Assembly: GCF_000244915.1 (NCBI RefSeq)
Contig: NZ_CM001442.1
Span: 5,766,001-5,830,000 of the forward strand
Direction: 5' to 3'
DNA: 64,000 nucleotides
From: Bradyrhizobium sp. WSM471
GTDB lineage: Bacteria; Pseudomonadota; Alphaproteobacteria; Rhizobiales; Xanthobacteraceae
Shown here: one piece after another, positions 1 through 7,513 of the stretch
Numbering within the stretch: the first letter of the stretch is position 1
How the letters are laid out: each line of letters begins with the position of its first letter
Notes under the pieces: generated by a model
Databases searched by the model: none
Seen by the model: only the letters and a program-made list of their open reading frames with translations
Told to the model about the DNA's origin: nothing
Made by a program: the position numbers and the translations under genes

Positions 1-146
1 AAATGCCGCAACTCCTCCGTCCGCGCCGCCCGCTCTCGCAGCCGTGGCACGAGCGCGCGGGCCTTCGCGACCATTGCCGCATGGGCAGGCTCATCGAATT
101 GCGCCCCTCCGGGCCGGCCCACGCTCGGCTCTTGACCAGGCGCCAT
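1..146 (-). CDS. Acyl-CoA dehydrogenase-fold flavin monooxygenase, N-terminal fragment cut by the window edge
   Basis: Reading down from an ATG at 144-146 there is an open frame to the window edge (48 codons). It contains the stretch AAMVAKARALVPRLRERA followed by RTEELRH. In my judgement this matches the first helix of the acyl-CoA dehydrogenase-like oxygenases (HsaA/HpaB/DszC type), where an arginine- and alanine-rich helix precedes an LPDxTxxD motif; that motif would lie outside the window. A GAGGG ribosome-binding site sits six bases upstream of the ATG. The CoA-transferase gene upstream on the same strand suggests a shared catabolic function. Only the N-terminus is visible, so the subfamily is an inference. 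Confidence 0.6.
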   Translation of the reverse strand, partial: MAPGQEPSVGRPGGAQFDEPAHAAMVAKARALVPRLRERAARTEELRH

Positions 147-334
147 TCGTATCCCTCGCTTTCACACATTTATGCGGCGAGACCCTTGCCAAATCAAGCT
201 GAGGCAGCGCTGTCCGGGTATGGTCGCCTGAACCCGGGCTGCCCGGGAAGATACGATGCCGCGAAGGTGGCGGCATCGCCAAACCGTGATCCGCCAGTCG
301 CGCGAGGCTGGCCTGCAGGACTCAACCCTCAGGC

Positions 335-1603
335 TCAGCCCGACGTCGAGGGCTTGCCCGAGCCAAAGACGCCCTTTTGGGTGAACTGGGATATCCGGCG
401 CTCGTCGTAACCGAGGGTGTCCCGCAAGACCTGCTCCGTATGCTCGCCCAGCAACGGAGCAGCCACAGGGTCAATCGGGCCGGTCAAACTCATGGCAATC
501 GGCGGCTCGATGTTCGGGACCCACCCCGCCGTACGATGCGGAATCCGGTTCAAGCGATGGCGCTCTCGCGCCTCCGGTGCATTGAACCCCTCCTCGACCG
601 TCCGGAGATAGCCGACCGGGATATTGGCCAGCTTCATCTTGGTCATCCAGTTCTCGAGGGTATCGCTCGCAAAGACCTCCGCGATAGCTGCTCGCAAGAG
701 CTCCTTGTGCTCGGAGCGGGCTTTGCGCGTTGCAAACTGCGGATCGGTGATGAGATCGGGCCTGTTCAGCACCTCGACGACCAATCTGCGATAGAGCCGG
801 TCATTGGCACACGCGATGTAGAGCGGCCCATCGGAGGCCTCATAGACGCCGACAGTAGGAGACCCGCTCGGCGAGTTACCAAACCGCCCAGGGTTCTCGC
901 CGTTGATCAGATAAGCCATGCCGTAGAAGCCCGTCATCCCCATCGCGATGTCGAACAAGGCGACCTCGACATGCTGGCCGCGACCGAGCCGATCCCGCGC
1001 CAGCAGCGCCATTAGGATGGCGTTGCAGGCAGACATCCCCGTCGCCATGTCCACGATGGGCGGGCCGGTGCGAACCGCCGGGCCATCGGCAAATCCGTTG
1101 AGCGACATGAAGCCGCTTTCCGCCTGCGTGATCGGATCAAAACCGGGACGCGAGGCAAACGGTCCGGTGCGCCCGTAGGCGGAGATCGAGCAATAGACTA
1201 GCCGCGGATTGAGCGGCGCAACCGTTTCATAGTCGAGGCCAAATTTCTTCATGACCCCGCTGGAGAAGTTCTCGACGACCACGTCGGCCTTGCGAATCAA
1301 ATCCAGCGCGATCTCACGAGCCTCCGGCACGGTAAGGTCGAGCGCGATGCCACGCTTGTTGCGATTGAGGCTCAGATAGGCAGCACTCTCTCCACCGATC
1401 TCGGCGTGTTCATACGCACGCGTGTCATCGCCTCCGTCTGGATTCTCGATCTTGATGACGTGCGCACCGAAATCAGCAAGCGTCTGCGTACAGGCCGGGC
1501 CGGCAACCACACGCGTGAAATCGACGACCAGCAGACCATCGAGCGCGGTAGGCGCGCCCGTCGCCCGCGACGAACGTTCCGGCAATTGAGGCTTGGTGGG
1601 CAT
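335..1603 (-). CDS. CaiB/BaiF-family (class III) CoA-transferase
   Basis: A 422-residue protein of normal length for the family. It would move CoA between an acyl-CoA donor and a carboxylic acid in the cytoplasm. The N-terminus shows LLVVDFTRVVAGPACTQTL, the typical CoA-binding start, then DVVVENFSSGVMKKFGLDY. The segment RPGFDPITQAESGFM carries the aspartate that forms the acyl-enzyme anhydride in this family. HVEVALFDIAMGM is the usual mid-protein helix. The start has a GGGAG site nine bases upstream. Its position just upstream of the acyl-CoA dehydrogenase-like gene on the same strand suggests a small catabolic operon. The substrate cannot be read from sequence. Confidence 0.93.
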   Translation of the reverse strand: MPTKPQLPERSSRATGAPTALDGLLVVDFTRVVAGPACTQTLADFGAHVIKIENPDGGDDTRAYEHAEIGGESAAYLSLNRNKRGIALDLTVPEAREIALDLIRKADVVVENFSSGVMKKFGLDYETVAPLNPRLVYCSISAYGRTGPFASRPGFDPITQAESGFMSLNGFADGPAVRTGPPIVDMATGMSACNAILMALLARDRLGRGQHVEVALFDIAMGMTGFYGMAYLINGENPGRFGNSPSGSPTVGVYEASDGPLYIACANDRLYRRLVVEVLNRPDLITDPQFATRKARSEHKELLRAAIAEVFASDTLENWMTKMKLANIPVGYLRTVEEGFNAPEARERHRLNRIPHRTAGWVPNIEPPIAMSLTGPIDPVAAPLLGEHTEQVLRDTLGYDERRISQFTQKGVFGSGKPSTSG

Positions 1604-1718
1604 CGACGGCGCTCCCTTACATCGGTTATCGTTGCCGAATTTCCCGCAGGAGCAAACTTAAAGCCCGGCACCGCCGACTTCGCAAGTGTTTCGCCCGCAT
1701 CGCTTCAATACGCAAGAA

Positions 1719-1748
1719 GGGCCCGGCAGCTGTCAAGCTGCCGGGCCC
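1719..1748 (-). terminator. Strong hairpin, probable terminator of the GNAT gene
   Basis: A perfect inverted repeat with 13-bp arms (1719-1731 and 1736-1748) and a 4-nt loop. The stem is almost all G and C. On the minus strand it is followed by a short T-rich run. It lies about 90 bases past the stop of the minus-strand acetyltransferase gene. Confidence 0.7.
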
Positions 1749-1839
1749 TTGAACGTTCCGTGTTGCGCTTCATCTCGCGCGAACCATTTTTACGTTGCGT
1801 GAATCGCGTTCCGCACCACGGGAAACTTGGCCCACTCGT

Positions 1840-2268
1840 TCAGCGAAGCCGCTTTCGCCAGTAAAGCGTATGCGGCCAAGCCCAGGGCACGTGGGGTTCG
1901 AAGAGCCGATAGCCCGCCCGGATGAAATTATTGGCAGACACCGCATTGTCCGTCGTATCCGAGACGATGCTGTCCCATCCAATACGCCGTGCCCTTGCCT
2001 CGATCACCCGCATCAGCCTGCACTGGAGGTCACGCCCCCGGTGCCGCTGCAACACACCGACCCTGGAGAAATAACCGCCATTTCGAATGTGGGTTGACGG
2101 CACGACACCGGCGAAGGCTACTGGCTCATCACCGTGATAGGCAAGCCACCACGCCCCTAACTCGAATTGTGGCAAGGGAGCCGCATCGAAGAACGTCGAC
2201 TGATGCAGGTCGGCCAATGTATCGACGATGTCGTCATCGGATGCATCGACGATGCGAATTCTGTACAT
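1840..2268 (-). CDS. GNAT-family N-acetyltransferase
   Basis: A 142-residue single-domain protein. It has the GNAT layout: a beta-strand HGDEPVAFAGVVPSTH, then GGYFSRVGVLQRHRGRDLQCRL (strand 4 followed by the acetyl-CoA loop, here RHRGRDLQ where R/Q-x-x-G-x-A is usual), and a C-terminal SANNFIRAGYRLFEP typical of motif B. The acetyl-CoA loop is therefore recognisable but has D where A/G is common. No substrate can be inferred. No strong ribosome-binding site is seen before this ATG. The gene is followed by the hairpin at 1719-1748 and lies just downstream of the phage remnant. Confidence 0.8.
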   Translation of the reverse strand: MYRIRIVDASDDDIVDTLADLHQSTFFDAAPLPQFELGAWWLAYHGDEPVAFAGVVPSTHIRNGGYFSRVGVLQRHRGRDLQCRLMRVIEARARRIGWDSIVSDTTDNAVSANNFIRAGYRLFEPHVPWAWPHTLYWRKRLR

Positions 2269-2314
2269 GGACGGTCCATTGGATGGAGTGCAGAAATGTC
2301 GTACCCGTTGAGGC

Positions 2315-3277
2315 TCACTTGCCCAGCACGACCTTGACGCCGAGCCAAACCGCGCCGATCAGCCCGGTGGCGATCACCGTAATGACGGCTTTGAAAGTGT
2401 AGCTCTGCGCCTGCTCCACGCTCGTTCGCCATCGGCGCAGGTGCTGAAAATCAGCCCTCATTTCGCTGCCGACCCACTGCACGATCCAGATCGCGAAGGC
2501 ATCCGCCGCGGCGCCAGCGCCGCCGATGTCGATGAAGGCGCGCAGCGGCAGCAAAGGATCCGCCGCAACCTTCCCGATCCGCCCCTGCGCGCGCGCTTCC
2601 GACAGCAGCGAGGCGAAATACGCGCCTTCGAAGGCGCGGGCATATTCGCCTTCCCAAATGTGGTCGTACCGCTCCGGATAGAGCTTCTGGTCGAGCAACC
2701 GTTCCTCCGTGAGCACGTCCGGAAACCAGGGATTGTCGCGCCAGTTCGCCTTGACGACGACAGCTCCTTCGGGCCGCCGCCCGCGCAAGAAATCGTCGAT
2801 CGCATCGCTCTTGCGGCGCGGATTCCAGCTCGCCCACAGCTCGGAGTCTTTTGCGCGGATCGTCGGCCGCAGCAGCGCAAGACTGCGCGCGCTCAATGAC
2901 TGAGCCTCGTCGATCCAGGCGATGCGAAATCCTTCCAATGATTTGATCGAGTCGGCTGTGTGATCCTGAAGCCCGCGAAAGATAATCAGCCCGTCGCCAG
3001 GCGTTTCGATTTTGTCGCTGAAGAAGTTGAAGCCGTGGCCGAGGCCAAGGCTGGCGATCTTGCCCTCGATCAGCCGCTTGGATGACTGCGCCAGCGTCCG
3101 CTGCGCCTCGCGGATGCAGACCGCCAGCGTGCCGCGCTCGGCCTGGCAGGTCTCGACGAGAAGCTCGCCGAAGAAATGCGATTTGCCCGAGCCGCGCCCG
3201 CCGTAAACGCCCTTGTAGCGCGCGGGCTTGAGCAGCGGCTCGAAGATCTTGGCCGTCGGAATTTTCAGGATGGACAA
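2315..3277 (-). CDS. Phage terminase large subunit (PBSX type), truncated and fused to a membrane tail
   Basis: The N-terminal ~260 residues are the packaging ATPase: Walker A YGGRGSGKSHF near residue 25 and Walker B FRIAWIDEAQSLS near residue 115. The nuclease domain begins at FIDIGGAGAAADAFAIW but stops after about 20 residues. The frame then runs into EMRADFQHLRRWRTSVEQ followed by a single hydrophobic segment, FKAVITVIATGLIGAVWLG. That tail resembles a separate small phage membrane (holin-like) protein. Complete family members are about 420 residues; this one is 320 and lacks most nuclease residues. It is best read as the scar of an internal prophage deletion. Cleavage activity is unlikely. 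Confidence 0.8.
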   Translation of the reverse strand: MSILKIPTAKIFEPLLKPARYKGVYGGRGSGKSHFFGELLVETCQAERGTLAVCIREAQRTLAQSSKRLIEGKIASLGLGHGFNFFSDKIETPGDGLIIFRGLQDHTADSIKSLEGFRIAWIDEAQSLSARSLALLRPTIRAKDSELWASWNPRRKSDAIDDFLRGRRPEGAVVVKANWRDNPWFPDVLTEERLLDQKLYPERYDHIWEGEYARAFEGAYFASLLSEARAQGRIGKVAADPLLPLRAFIDIGGAGAAADAFAIWIVQWVGSEMRADFQHLRRWRTSVEQAQSYTFKAVITVIATGLIGAVWLGVKVVLGK

Positions 3278-3825
3278 TGGATGCGCTCGCTCACCCTAGG
3301 GCAGGCCGGTGCGCCTGCGCCACATCGTGGACCAGTCTTCGTTGTTTGCTGTGTTGGATGGTCGTTGCGGAGCCTGATTAGAGCCGGCCAAGACACCTGC
3401 GCCGGAAGGCGAAGGCCACGATCCGAATCGCCTCTCGAAATCGCTTTGCTCGGCGAGGGCACCTCTCGTTGCTTCCAATATGCCTGAGGATCGAGACGAT
3501 TCCCGGCGGCGTCGATCAATTGATAATGAAGATGATGATCCCCGCCTTCCACGTATTTCTTGTCCACGCCCATGTTGCCCATCGTGCCGAGCATCTGCCC
3601 CGCGACAACCCGATCGCCGACGCTGACATATTGCCTGCGCGTGTGCAGCAATTCGTGTGACACGCCATCCGCATCCCTGATCGCTGTTCGACCTGCAGAT
3701 CCTTCGCCGGCATTCGTCACGATGCCATCAATCGGAGATCGCAATGCGGGATGCCTCAGATTGATCCCCTGCTGTCCGTTTGGAACTACGTTATAAATTC
3801 CCATCCACGCCACGAGGCGAACCAA
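3265..3825 (-). CDS. M23 peptidase-like (LytM fold) protein with altered metal ligands
   Basis: The first ~120 residues follow the LytM/M23 fold: SPIDGIVTNAG, then HELLHTRRQYVSVGDRV, then GQMLGTMGNMG, ending in HHLHYQLIDAAG, the HxH site. In active enzymes the first zinc site reads H-x-x-x-D (often HxGID). Here the equivalent is QQGIN, so both the histidine and the aspartate are replaced. The last ~60 residues are low-complexity and look like readthrough into non-coding sequence. The end overlaps the terminase start by 13 bases. The context suggests a prophage lysis or tail enzyme in decay. The true N-terminus may be lost. Confidence 0.6.
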   Translation of the reverse strand: MVRLVAWMGIYNVVPNGQQGINLRHPALRSPIDGIVTNAGEGSAGRTAIRDADGVSHELLHTRRQYVSVGDRVVAGQMLGTMGNMGVDKKYVEGGDHHLHYQLIDAAGNRLDPQAYWKQREVPSPSKAISRGDSDRGLRLPAQVSWPALIRLRNDHPTQQTTKTGPRCGAGAPACPRVSERIHCPS

Positions 3826-3930
3826 GCAATGCCAATTTGCACACTTACTCGCTCAACCCCTGATAGATGGACTATTCTGAGCTTGCCCCCTCTGACTGCT
3901 CATCAGCAAACCTCGCACAGGAACAGATTC

Positions 3931-4420
3931 GTGAAACTGAATCGGATGAAGCACCTCACCTCGTCGTCGATGCTTGCCGCGCTTTTGCTGTCGTGTGCTG
4001 GCTTGCCTACCCAGGCCCAGGAAGGGCCCAAGAGTTCGCCCAAGATGAGTTCGCCCGGCAAATGGCGCAAGGGACGGCATCTATGCAACGCCGGGCTCCA
4101 ATTTCGATGCAAGATGCGGGGAGTACGGCGACATGCGGATCGACTGGAGCGATAATTTCACCTCGGGAGGCGAGGAGGGCTGCAAGATTACCAAATTATC
4201 GGATACCGCTCCCGGCAGCATCAGACCTGACGTGGTCTGCGAGTCCGCTGACAGGGAAGGACATCCGTACAAGGAGATCATTCTCATGAAGAAGATCGAC
4301 GAGAAGACGATCTTCACTCGCGAGACCCAGGACGGGAAGTTCAAGCGATCCGGCGGCTCGATGGCCTATTGTCCGGACAACGCGTAGCGCATGTATAGCG
4401 ACTCCAAGAAGAAGGGCTAA
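3931..4420 (+). pseudogene. Secreted small protein gene broken by a frameshift and a nonsense codon
   Basis: A GTG (3931) or ATG (3946) opens a clear signal peptide, MLAALLLSCAGLPTQAQ, followed by SSPGKWRK. The frame then fails at the GGG run near 4068-4072. Removing one G gives a continuous sequence, DGIYATPGSNFDARCGEYGD, which leads into the frame from 4133 with several cysteines. That frame meets TAG at 4385-4387, where CAG would continue as QRMYSDSKKKG to TAA at 4418-4420. Two independent lesions in an otherwise coherent protein indicate a pseudogene or one real lesion plus a sequencing error. The function of the intact form is not known. Confidence 0.75.
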
Positions 4421-4453
4421 TCTGAGCTCGAACAATTTTTCACAGCCGTCGGC

Positions 4454-4792
4454 TCACGCGTCGCGCCCAGCGGCACCGCCGCCCGCGCTCCCCGGATACA
4501 CGATGATGCGTTCGATCCGGTGAATCAATTCCAGCACGCCATCCTCGCTGTTCTCGATCGGCAGCGCCGCCTTGCCCCAGCCGCGATCGAGGATTGCATT
4601 GGCGGCGGAGACACGGGCGGCCGGCGTCGCGTCGTCGCTGCGCATGATGCCGACCAGCACGCTGAGCGCGGTTCTGGTGTGGCTGCGCGCAAGCGAGCGG
4701 ATTTCGGTCAGGGTGCGCGCGCTGGACGTCTTCCGTCGCGCAGGCGCGCGGACCGGCTCGCTCACGAGCGCAATTTCCATGTCCTCGCTCAT
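4454..4792 (-). CDS. Small phage-type protein, terminase small-subunit-like position
   Basis: A 112-residue protein starting MSEDMEIALVSEP. The central helices carry TLTEIRSLARSHTRTALSVL and then AARVSAANAILDRGWGKAA. This helical, DNA-binding-like pattern is common in proteins placed just upstream of PBSX terminases in rhizobial prophages. The ATG overlaps the stop of the 23-residue membrane peptide gene as ATGA, so the two are translationally coupled. An in-frame ATG exists upstream (4876), but the overlap and the conserved-looking start favour 4792. The small-subunit role is inferred from position. Confidence 0.6.
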   Translation of the reverse strand: MSEDMEIALVSEPVRAPARRKTSSARTLTEIRSLARSHTRTALSVLVGIMRSDDATPAARVSAANAILDRGWGKAALPIENSEDGVLELIHRIERIIVYPGSAGGGAAGRDA

Positions 4793-4860
4793 GACAACGT
4801 CTCCCACAGCGCGATTGCAACCAGGCCCGCGAGCGCGAGCGATATCAAATAGGCCGTCAT
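4789..4860 (-). CDS. 23-residue single-pass membrane peptide
   Basis: The peptide reads MTAYLISLALAGLVAIALW then ETLS. It is essentially one transmembrane helix. A GAGGAGAG ribosome-binding site lies a few bases upstream of the ATG, and the stop overlaps the next start as ATGA. Both features argue that it is translated. It could be a holin-like or regulatory micropeptide of the prophage remnant; no function is known to me. Confidence 0.6.
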   Translation of the reverse strand: MTAYLISLALAGLVAIALWETLS

Positions 4861-5114
4861 CGTCTCTCCTCGACAAAGAAATGCGCGGCAGATCGCGAAT
4901 GAGGCGCGATCGTTTCGGGCGCGAACCCTATCTCCGCATCCGGAGACCGCAGCGGCGCGAGCAGATCGCTCGCGCCGCGGGCCGGCACGTTCGCGCGTGC
5001 ACGGCCAGCAATGGTACGGACGGCGGCACGCCGATCGGCGCTCCCTCAACGCGTTTCAAGCGAGTGCGTGGCCGTGATGCGTGGGCCGCCGTCCGATTCC
5101 GACAACTGGGTACG

Positions 5115-5201
5115 AAAAAACCCGCGGCGGATTTTGTCCCGCGCGGGCGTTGCGAACTTTTCGATGATGCCACTATGCCAGTGTTTTGCCCGACGGGTCA
5201 A
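5115..5201 (+). repeat. Hairpin-plus-block intergenic repeat, copy A
   Basis: An A-rich run (5115-5120) leads into a GC hairpin (CCCGCG at 5121 pairing with CGCGGG near 5142-5147). A spacer and a conserved block at 5163-5201 follow; the block contains TGCCAGTGTTTTGCCCGACG. The same layout recurs at 5275, 7389 and 10019, and the block alone recurs at 15389. Confidence 0.85.
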
Positions 5202-5274
5202 GTCGTAATTCTGTTTTTTCGAAGTAGAATCCGACAGCATCTTCGGGACGCCGATTCCGACCAGTCGCGACCAT

Positions 5275-5363
5275 GAAAAAGGCCCGCCAACGGGTTGTAC
5301 CGTGCGGGCCGAACCAAGCTCTTCGATAATGCCACTATGCCGGTGTTTTGCCCGACGGGTCAA
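5275..5363 (+). repeat. Hairpin-plus-block intergenic repeat, copy B
   Basis: The hairpin occupies 5281-5310 (GGCCCGC pairing with GCGGGCC, with a second inner pairing ACGG/CCGT). The conserved block is at 5325-5363 and contains CGGTGTTTTGCCCGACGGGT. It is about 160 bases after copy A, in the same orientation. The interval 4877-5500 holds no convincing gene apart from these repeats. Confidence 0.85.
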
Positions 5364-5426
5364 GCTCTATTTCGATTTTTGCGAATTAAAGCCGACGGAA
5401 ACCTTCGGGAAGCCAATTCCATTCAG

Positions 5427-5455
5427 GCTGCCGGCGTTTCGCCCGACGTGTCGAC
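5427..5455 (+). repeat. Degenerate copy of the same block
   Basis: GCTGCCGGCGTTTCGCCCGA and the following CGTGTCGACG match the block of copies A-E with a few substitutions (TTTC for TTTT, GTCGA for GTCAA). No hairpin is attached. It may be an eroded copy. Confidence 0.45.
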
Positions 5456-5500
5456 GAACGAACCGTCCCTGCCCGCGTTAGCCGGTCAGGAGGATCGACA

Positions 5501-5698
5501 ATGACGCTGAACACGACACCGAAAACATCGCGAGATCTGCCGGGCCAGAAGCCGCGCATCGACGGGGAGCGCGACACGCGAGAGGCCATCATCCCGGATG
5601 CTGACGAAACCGGGGACCAGAACCGCGATCTCGTTCACGGCGAGGGCCGAACCATCGATTGTCCCACCAGGCCCGGCGATCTCTCGAAAGACGACTAG
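5501..5698 (+). CDS. Small hydrophilic hypothetical protein
   Basis: A 65-residue, strongly charged protein (many D, E, R; no hydrophobic stretch), with segments PGQKPRIDGERDTREAI and DADETGDQNRDLVHGEG. An AGGAGG ribosome-binding site sits seven bases before the ATG, which is the main evidence for translation. It is likely soluble and possibly disordered. No domain is recognised. It stands alone between repeat copies and the flavin monooxygenase. Confidence 0.6.
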   Translation: MTLNTTPKTSRDLPGQKPRIDGERDTREAIIPDADETGDQNRDLVHGEGRTIDCPTRPGDLSKDD

Positions 5699-5822
5699 CC
5701 CAGCGAGCCCGAATGACGAGGCTCTTCCTCCCATTCTGATATGTGGTGCGCAACGGGCTTGCTTCAAGTCCCCGGTGATCGCGTAGAACCCTCGGCCCAG
5801 CCAACAAGTCGAGGGTCACGAC

Positions 5823-7355
5823 ATGTCCGTATTGCTTCCGACGTCCCGGGCGCGCAGCCGGAAACAACAGGCCACCCTGAACAATCCGGCGATGACAGAC
5901 CATGCCGTCGTCATCGCCGGCGGCGGACCGACCGGCCTGATGCTGGCCGCGGAGCTCGCGCTGGCGGATGTCGACGTCGCCGTGGTCGAACGGCGCGCCG
6001 ATCAGGAACTGGTCGGCACCCGCGCCGGTGGCTTGCACGCGCGCAGCATCGAGATCCTCGACCAGCGCGGCGTCGCGGATCGTTTCCTGCGCGAAGGACA
6101 GATCACCCAGCTCGCGGGCTTCGCCTGGACCAGGCTCGACATCAGCGATCTCCCCACCCGGCACGCTTACGGGCTCGCCCTGCGGCAGAGCCACATCGAG
6201 CGCATCCTGGCCGACTGGGTCAGCGAGCTCGGGGTGCCGCTCTATCGCAACCGCGGGGTCACGGGATTCACGCAGGACGAAACCGGCATCGACGTGACGC
6301 TCTCCGGTCGCGAAACCTTGCGCGCGAATTATCTGGTCGGCTGCGACGGCGGCCGCAGCCTGGTGCGCAAGGCCGCCGGCATCGAATTCGCAGGCTCCGA
6401 GCCGACGCTGAGCAATCTGATGGCCGAAGTCGACATGCGAGACGAGCCCGAATGGGGCCTGCGCCATGACGCGCTCGGCTTTCACGGTCTCAGCAAGACC
6501 GAGAGCGGACGCGTGCTGGTGGTCGTGACGGAAGCGACGCTCGATCGCACGGGCGCGCCCGGTCCGCGAGATCTCAGCGAAGCCCTCGTCGCCGTCTACG
6601 GCACCGACTTCGGGCTCCACAACCCGTCCTGGATCTCCCGCTTCACCGATGCGGCACGGCAGGCCGTGTCCTATCGCAAGCGTCGCGTGCTGCTCGCCGG
6701 CGATGCCGCGCATATCCATCACTCCGTCGGCGGCCAGGGCCTCAACATTGGCGTGCAGGACGCCGTCAATCTCGGCTGGAAGCTCGCGCAGGTGGTCAAG
6801 GGCCTGTCGCCCGAAAACCTGCTCGACACCTACCACGCCGAGCGCCACCCCGTCGGCGCGCGGACCTTGCGCAACACAATGGCGCAAATCGCCCTGCTCC
6901 GCCGCGGCGAGGACGGCCTCAAGGCCGCGCGCGAAATCGTCGCCGAGCTGCTCGCGATGGACGCGGCGCGAAAGCGCTTTGGCGCGATGATGAGCGGGCT
7001 CGACGTGCACTACGATCTCGGCCAAGGCCACGCGCTGCTCGGGCGCCGCATGCCCGATCTCGATTTGACGGTCGACCGGCGTCCGCTGCGACTGTTCACG
7101 CTGCTGCACGGCGCGCGCGGCTTGCTGCTCGATTTTGGCAAGACAGGCGGCCCCGACATCGCGCCCTGGGCAGATCGCGTCGATCGCATCGACGCCGAGT
7201 GCGACGGCCCGTGGCAGCTTCCGGCGATCGGACAAGTCGCGGCACCAGCCGCCGTGCTGGTGCGGCCCGACGGGCACGTGGCCTGGGTGGGAGACGAGAG
7301 CCAACGCGGACTGGCGGACGCGATGGCGAGGTGGTTCGGACCTGCTGCGGCGTGA
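5823..7355 (+). CDS. FAD-dependent aromatic monooxygenase (PHBH fold, class A)
   Basis: A single-component flavin hydroxylase of about 490-510 residues. The N-terminal dinucleotide site reads VVIAGGGPTGLMLAAELA. The second FAD/NADPH motif is YLVGCDGGRSLVRK, and the ribityl-binding GD motif is VLLAGDAAHIHHSVGGQG followed by LNIGVQDAVNLGWKLA. The C-terminal ~120 residues form the thioredoxin-like tail seen in larger family members such as rifampicin and phenol-type hydroxylases. A GAGGG site supports the ATG at 5823, whereas alignment of the family would favour the ATG at 5892; I cannot decide. The substrate is unknown; antibiotic or aromatic hydroxylation are both possible. Confidence 0.9.
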   Translation: MSVLLPTSRARSRKQQATLNNPAMTDHAVVIAGGGPTGLMLAAELALADVDVAVVERRADQELVGTRAGGLHARSIEILDQRGVADRFLREGQITQLAGFAWTRLDISDLPTRHAYGLALRQSHIERILADWVSELGVPLYRNRGVTGFTQDETGIDVTLSGRETLRANYLVGCDGGRSLVRKAAGIEFAGSEPTLSNLMAEVDMRDEPEWGLRHDALGFHGLSKTESGRVLVVVTEATLDRTGAPGPRDLSEALVAVYGTDFGLHNPSWISRFTDAARQAVSYRKRRVLLAGDAAHIHHSVGGQGLNIGVQDAVNLGWKLAQVVKGLSPENLLDTYHAERHPVGARTLRNTMAQIALLRRGEDGLKAAREIVAELLAMDAARKRFGAMMSGLDVHYDLGQGHALLGRRMPDLDLTVDRRPLRLFTLLHGARGLLLDFGKTGGPDIAPWADRVDRIDAECDGPWQLPAIGQVAAPAAVLVRPDGHVAWVGDESQRGLADAMARWFGPAAA

Positions 7356-7388
7356 GGCATGAACGTTCGACACTCCGTCGAAACAAAG

Positions 7389-7469
7389 AAGCCCGCGGAA
7401 TTCCGCGGGCTTGAACCAGGCACCTTTTCGATGATGCTATTCTGCCAGTGTTTTGCCCGACGTGTCAAA
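7389..7469 (+). repeat. Hairpin-plus-block intergenic repeat, copy C
   Basis: 7389-7412 is a perfect 24-bp palindrome (AAGCCCGCGGAATTCCGCGG and its end), a strong terminator-like hairpin just after the monooxygenase stop. The conserved block is at 7430-7469 and contains CTGCCAGTGTTTTGCCCGAC. Together with copy D it brackets the AHH/DUF1629 pair as direct repeats. Confidence 0.85.
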
Positions 7470-7513
7470 CGACAGATCTCGAACAACATTCGCTCGTCGC
7501 TATAACCCGCATT

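Noticed and set aside
3..410. 135-residue + strand frame at the left edge
   Set aside because: It has no ribosome-binding site or motif and overlaps the better supported minus-strand flavoprotein start at 146.
5589..7373. 594-residue open frame antisense to the flavin monooxygenase
   Set aside because: The + strand protein has all FAD motifs; the antisense frame is a GC-rich shadow with no domain or ribosome-binding site.
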